Source: an uncultured Lachnospiraceae bacterium (lineage in GTDB: Bacteria; Bacillota; Clostridia; Lachnospirales; Lachnospiraceae). From it: a stretch of 64,000 bases of DNA. The stretch lies in NCBI GenBank assembly GCA_934899185.1, contig CAKXYI010000007.1, positions 1 to 64,000 of the forward strand. Reading direction: 5' to 3'. A program made the translations under genes and the position numbers. Shown here piece by piece: positions 62,637-64,000 of this stretch. Below the pieces are notes generated by a model, which saw only the letters and a program-made list of their open reading frames with translations, was not told the origin of the DNA and ran no database searches. Positions within the stretch are counted from its first letter, which is position 1, and each line of letters begins with the position of its first letter.

Positions 62637-64000
62637 ATGGATTTTTCGATTGAAGAAGAATTAGCAAAACTCCCGGATTCTCCGGGAGTTTATATTATGC
62701 ATGATGCCAAAGAAACTATCATCTACATTGGCAAGGCAAAATCTCTGCGCCATCGCGTGCACCAGTATTTCCAACCTAGCCATGATGAGGGCATCAAGAA
62801 ACAGCGCATGGTGCAGCAGATCGCTTATTTTGAATATATTGTGACGGATTCGGAATTGGAGGCACTGGTCTTAGAGTGTAATCTAATCAAAGAGCATCGC
62901 CCAAAGTATAATACCATGCTTCGTGATGATAAGACCTATCCGTATATCAAAGTGACGCTGGGAGAAGCCTACCCCAGAGTCCTTTTTTCGCGTCAACTGA
63001 AAAAGGACAAAGCAAAATATTTCGGACCTTTTACCAGTGCGGCGGCAGTCAAGGATACCATTGATCTGGTGCAGAAGATCTACCATCTGCGCACCTGCAA
63101 TCAAAAGTTCCCGGATAATTTCGGCAAGGGCAGACCTTGTCTGAATTACCATATGAAACAGTGCCCGGGTGTCTGTACCGGCAGGGTTTCGGATGAGGAA
63201 TATCAAAAAAGTGTCCAGGGAGCCATTGACTTTTTGAATGGATCCTATGGCGAGATCGAGAAGATGCTGACCGAAAAGATGCAAAAAGCGGCAGCAGATA
63301 TGGAGTTTGAAAAGGCAGCAGAATACAGAGACTTACTGGGCAGTGTCCGTGCCTGCGTGCAGAAGCAGAAGATCACCAATGCTAGCGAGATGGATGACAA
63401 GGATATCGTCGCGCTGGCAAAGCAGGGCGAGGATGCTGTTGTACAGGTGTTCTTTGTGCGGTCGGGTAAACTCATCGGACGCGAACATTTCTTTATGAAT
63501 GTGCGCATGGACGAAGCAGACGGGGAAGTTGTAAGACGTTTCATCCAACAATTCTATGCCGGTACACCGATCATTCCACGGGAGATCTTTTTGCAGGAAG
63601 AGATCGAGGATGCTCAGGTGATCGAGCAATGGCTGACGGAGAAAAAAGGACAACGTGTTTACTTGCGTGTACCGCAAAAGGGCATGAAGAATAAGATGGT
63701 GGAACTGGCGGAAAAGAATGCTGCCATGGTCTTAGCGCAGGATCGGGAGCGGATCAAGAAAGAGGAAGGCCGTACCATCGGAGCCCTAAAAGAGATCGCA
63801 GGATTGCTTGGCATGGAGCATCTAAACCGCATGGAAGCCTACGATATTTCCAATATCAACGGTTTTCAGACCGTTGGATCTATGGTCGTTTTTGAAAAAG
63901 GCAAACCTTTGCGTAGTGATTATCGTAAGTTCAAACTCAAGACCATCACGGGGCCGGATGACTATGGTTCCATGCGGGAAGTTCTGACCAGACGTTTTTC
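62637..64000 (+). CDS. uvrC: excinuclease ABC subunit UvrC (partial)
   Basis: Starting with ATG at 62637, five bases after ftsH, an uninterrupted frame runs off the window. The N-terminal GIY-YIG nuclease reads KLPDSPGVYIMHD and IIYIGKAKSLRHRV; a zinc/cluster-like Cys pattern (CLNYHMKQCPGVCTG) and a UVR domain (LTEKMQKAAADMEFEKAAEYRD) follow, then the start of the second nuclease half (MEAYDISNINGFQTVGSMVVF). About 454 residues are present of ~600; it makes the incisions in nucleotide excision repair. Confidence 0.93.
   Translation, partial: MDFSIEEELAKLPDSPGVYIMHDAKETIIYIGKAKSLRHRVHQYFQPSHDEGIKKQRMVQQIAYFEYIVTDSELEALVLECNLIKEHRPKYNTMLRDDKTYPYIKVTLGEAYPRVLFSRQLKKDKAKYFGPFTSAAAVKDTIDLVQKIYHLRTCNQKFPDNFGKGRPCLNYHMKQCPGVCTGRVSDEEYQKSVQGAIDFLNGSYGEIEKMLTEKMQKAAADMEFEKAAEYRDLLGSVRACVQKQKITNASEMDDKDIVALAKQGEDAVVQVFFVRSGKLIGREHFFMNVRMDEADGEVVRRFIQQFYAGTPIIPREIFLQEEIEDAQVIEQWLTEKKGQRVYLRVPQKGMKNKMVELAEKNAAMVLAQDRERIKKEEGRTIGALKEIAGLLGMEHLNRMEAYDISNINGFQTVGSMVVFEKGKPLRSDYRKFKLKTITGPDDYGSMREVLTRRF

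Noticed and set aside
1..64000. CRISPR array, tRNA or rRNA genes
   Set aside because: No regularly spaced direct repeats, no tRNA T-arm plus acceptor combination and no rRNA sequence were recognised by eye.

Overview
The window reads as a piece of a Lachnospiraceae-type (Clostridia, Firmicutes) chromosome. Strong AGGAGG-type ribosome binding sites, many ferredoxin-like Fe-S proteins, a hybrid cluster protein, a D-lactate dehydrogenase, an ECF-type ThiW, a GPH sugar symporter, DUF11 and TraX-type proteins and GH79/GH2 glycosidases fit an anaerobic gut commensal. No rRNA, tRNA or CRISPR array was found. Most genes are ordinary chromosomal genes of moderate GC; the first ~4 kb is visibly AT-rich and looks acquired.

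Layout. (1) 1-2382: an AT-rich accessory operon: the tail of an unknown gene, a DUF6414-like protein, and a fusion of a PD-(D/E)XK nuclease-like domain to a SIR2-like NAD-binding domain. This is the best candidate for an uncharacterised anti-phage system. (2) 2.6-4.5 kb: a LytTR regulator/DUF3021 pair with its own phased operator repeats, a small unknown gene and a SlyD-like prolyl isomerase. (3) 4.5-8.2 kb: a FUSC-type membrane protein and a type II restriction-modification pair. (4) 8.2-8.95 kb: a graveyard of gene fragments. (5) 9-15.6 kb: a GH79 glycosidase, then a TPP-riboswitch-controlled thiamine salvage operon (thiE, thiD, cytX, thiW, thiM), then ribosomal protein L25/Ctc. (6) 15.6-18.1 kb: a LysR regulator divergent from a tandem SGNH-fold lipoprotein. 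(7) 18.1-18.6 kb: a ~390-bp giant imperfect palindrome with perfect 49-bp outer arms. (8) 18.6-25.4 kb: tcdA, a complete mini-gene for a 23-residue four-cysteine peptide, a deleted MATE gene, cardiolipin synthase, a large hybrid histidine kinase and a HAD phosphatase. (9) 25.4-30.2 kb: a head-to-tail run of Fe-S, metallopeptidase, phosphoesterase, PPIase, aldo/keto reductase and NYN-domain genes. (10) 30.2-34.7 kb: D-lactate dehydrogenase, then a Crp/Fnr regulator divergent from hcp with a perfect operator at about -41, then TraX. (11) 34.8-40.6 kb: a DUF11 protein, an ArsR/HMA/P-type ATPase metal-efflux cassette, and a GH2 glycosidase. (12) 40.9-46.1 kb: a CydDC-like exporter pair with a YgbA-family gene, and a convergent NSS transporter. 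(13) 46.3-55.4 kb: an EAL protein, an AraC regulator divergent from a GPH sugar symporter, TrmO, two MATE transporters, and an unknown protein next to a REP-like palindrome. (14) 55.5-64 kb: a chemotaxis-type receptor, a CorA-like transporter, a polar amino-acid ABC importer, ftsH and the first two thirds of uvrC, which runs off the end.

Themes. Redox and nitrosative stress recurs (hcp with its regulator, ygbA with a CydDC-like pair). Two enzymes acting on t6A at tRNA position 37 are present (TcdA, TrmO). The thiamine genes are for salvage, with no thiC or thiG here. Several decayed genes show active gene loss. Functions are assigned from motifs read by eye, without database searches.
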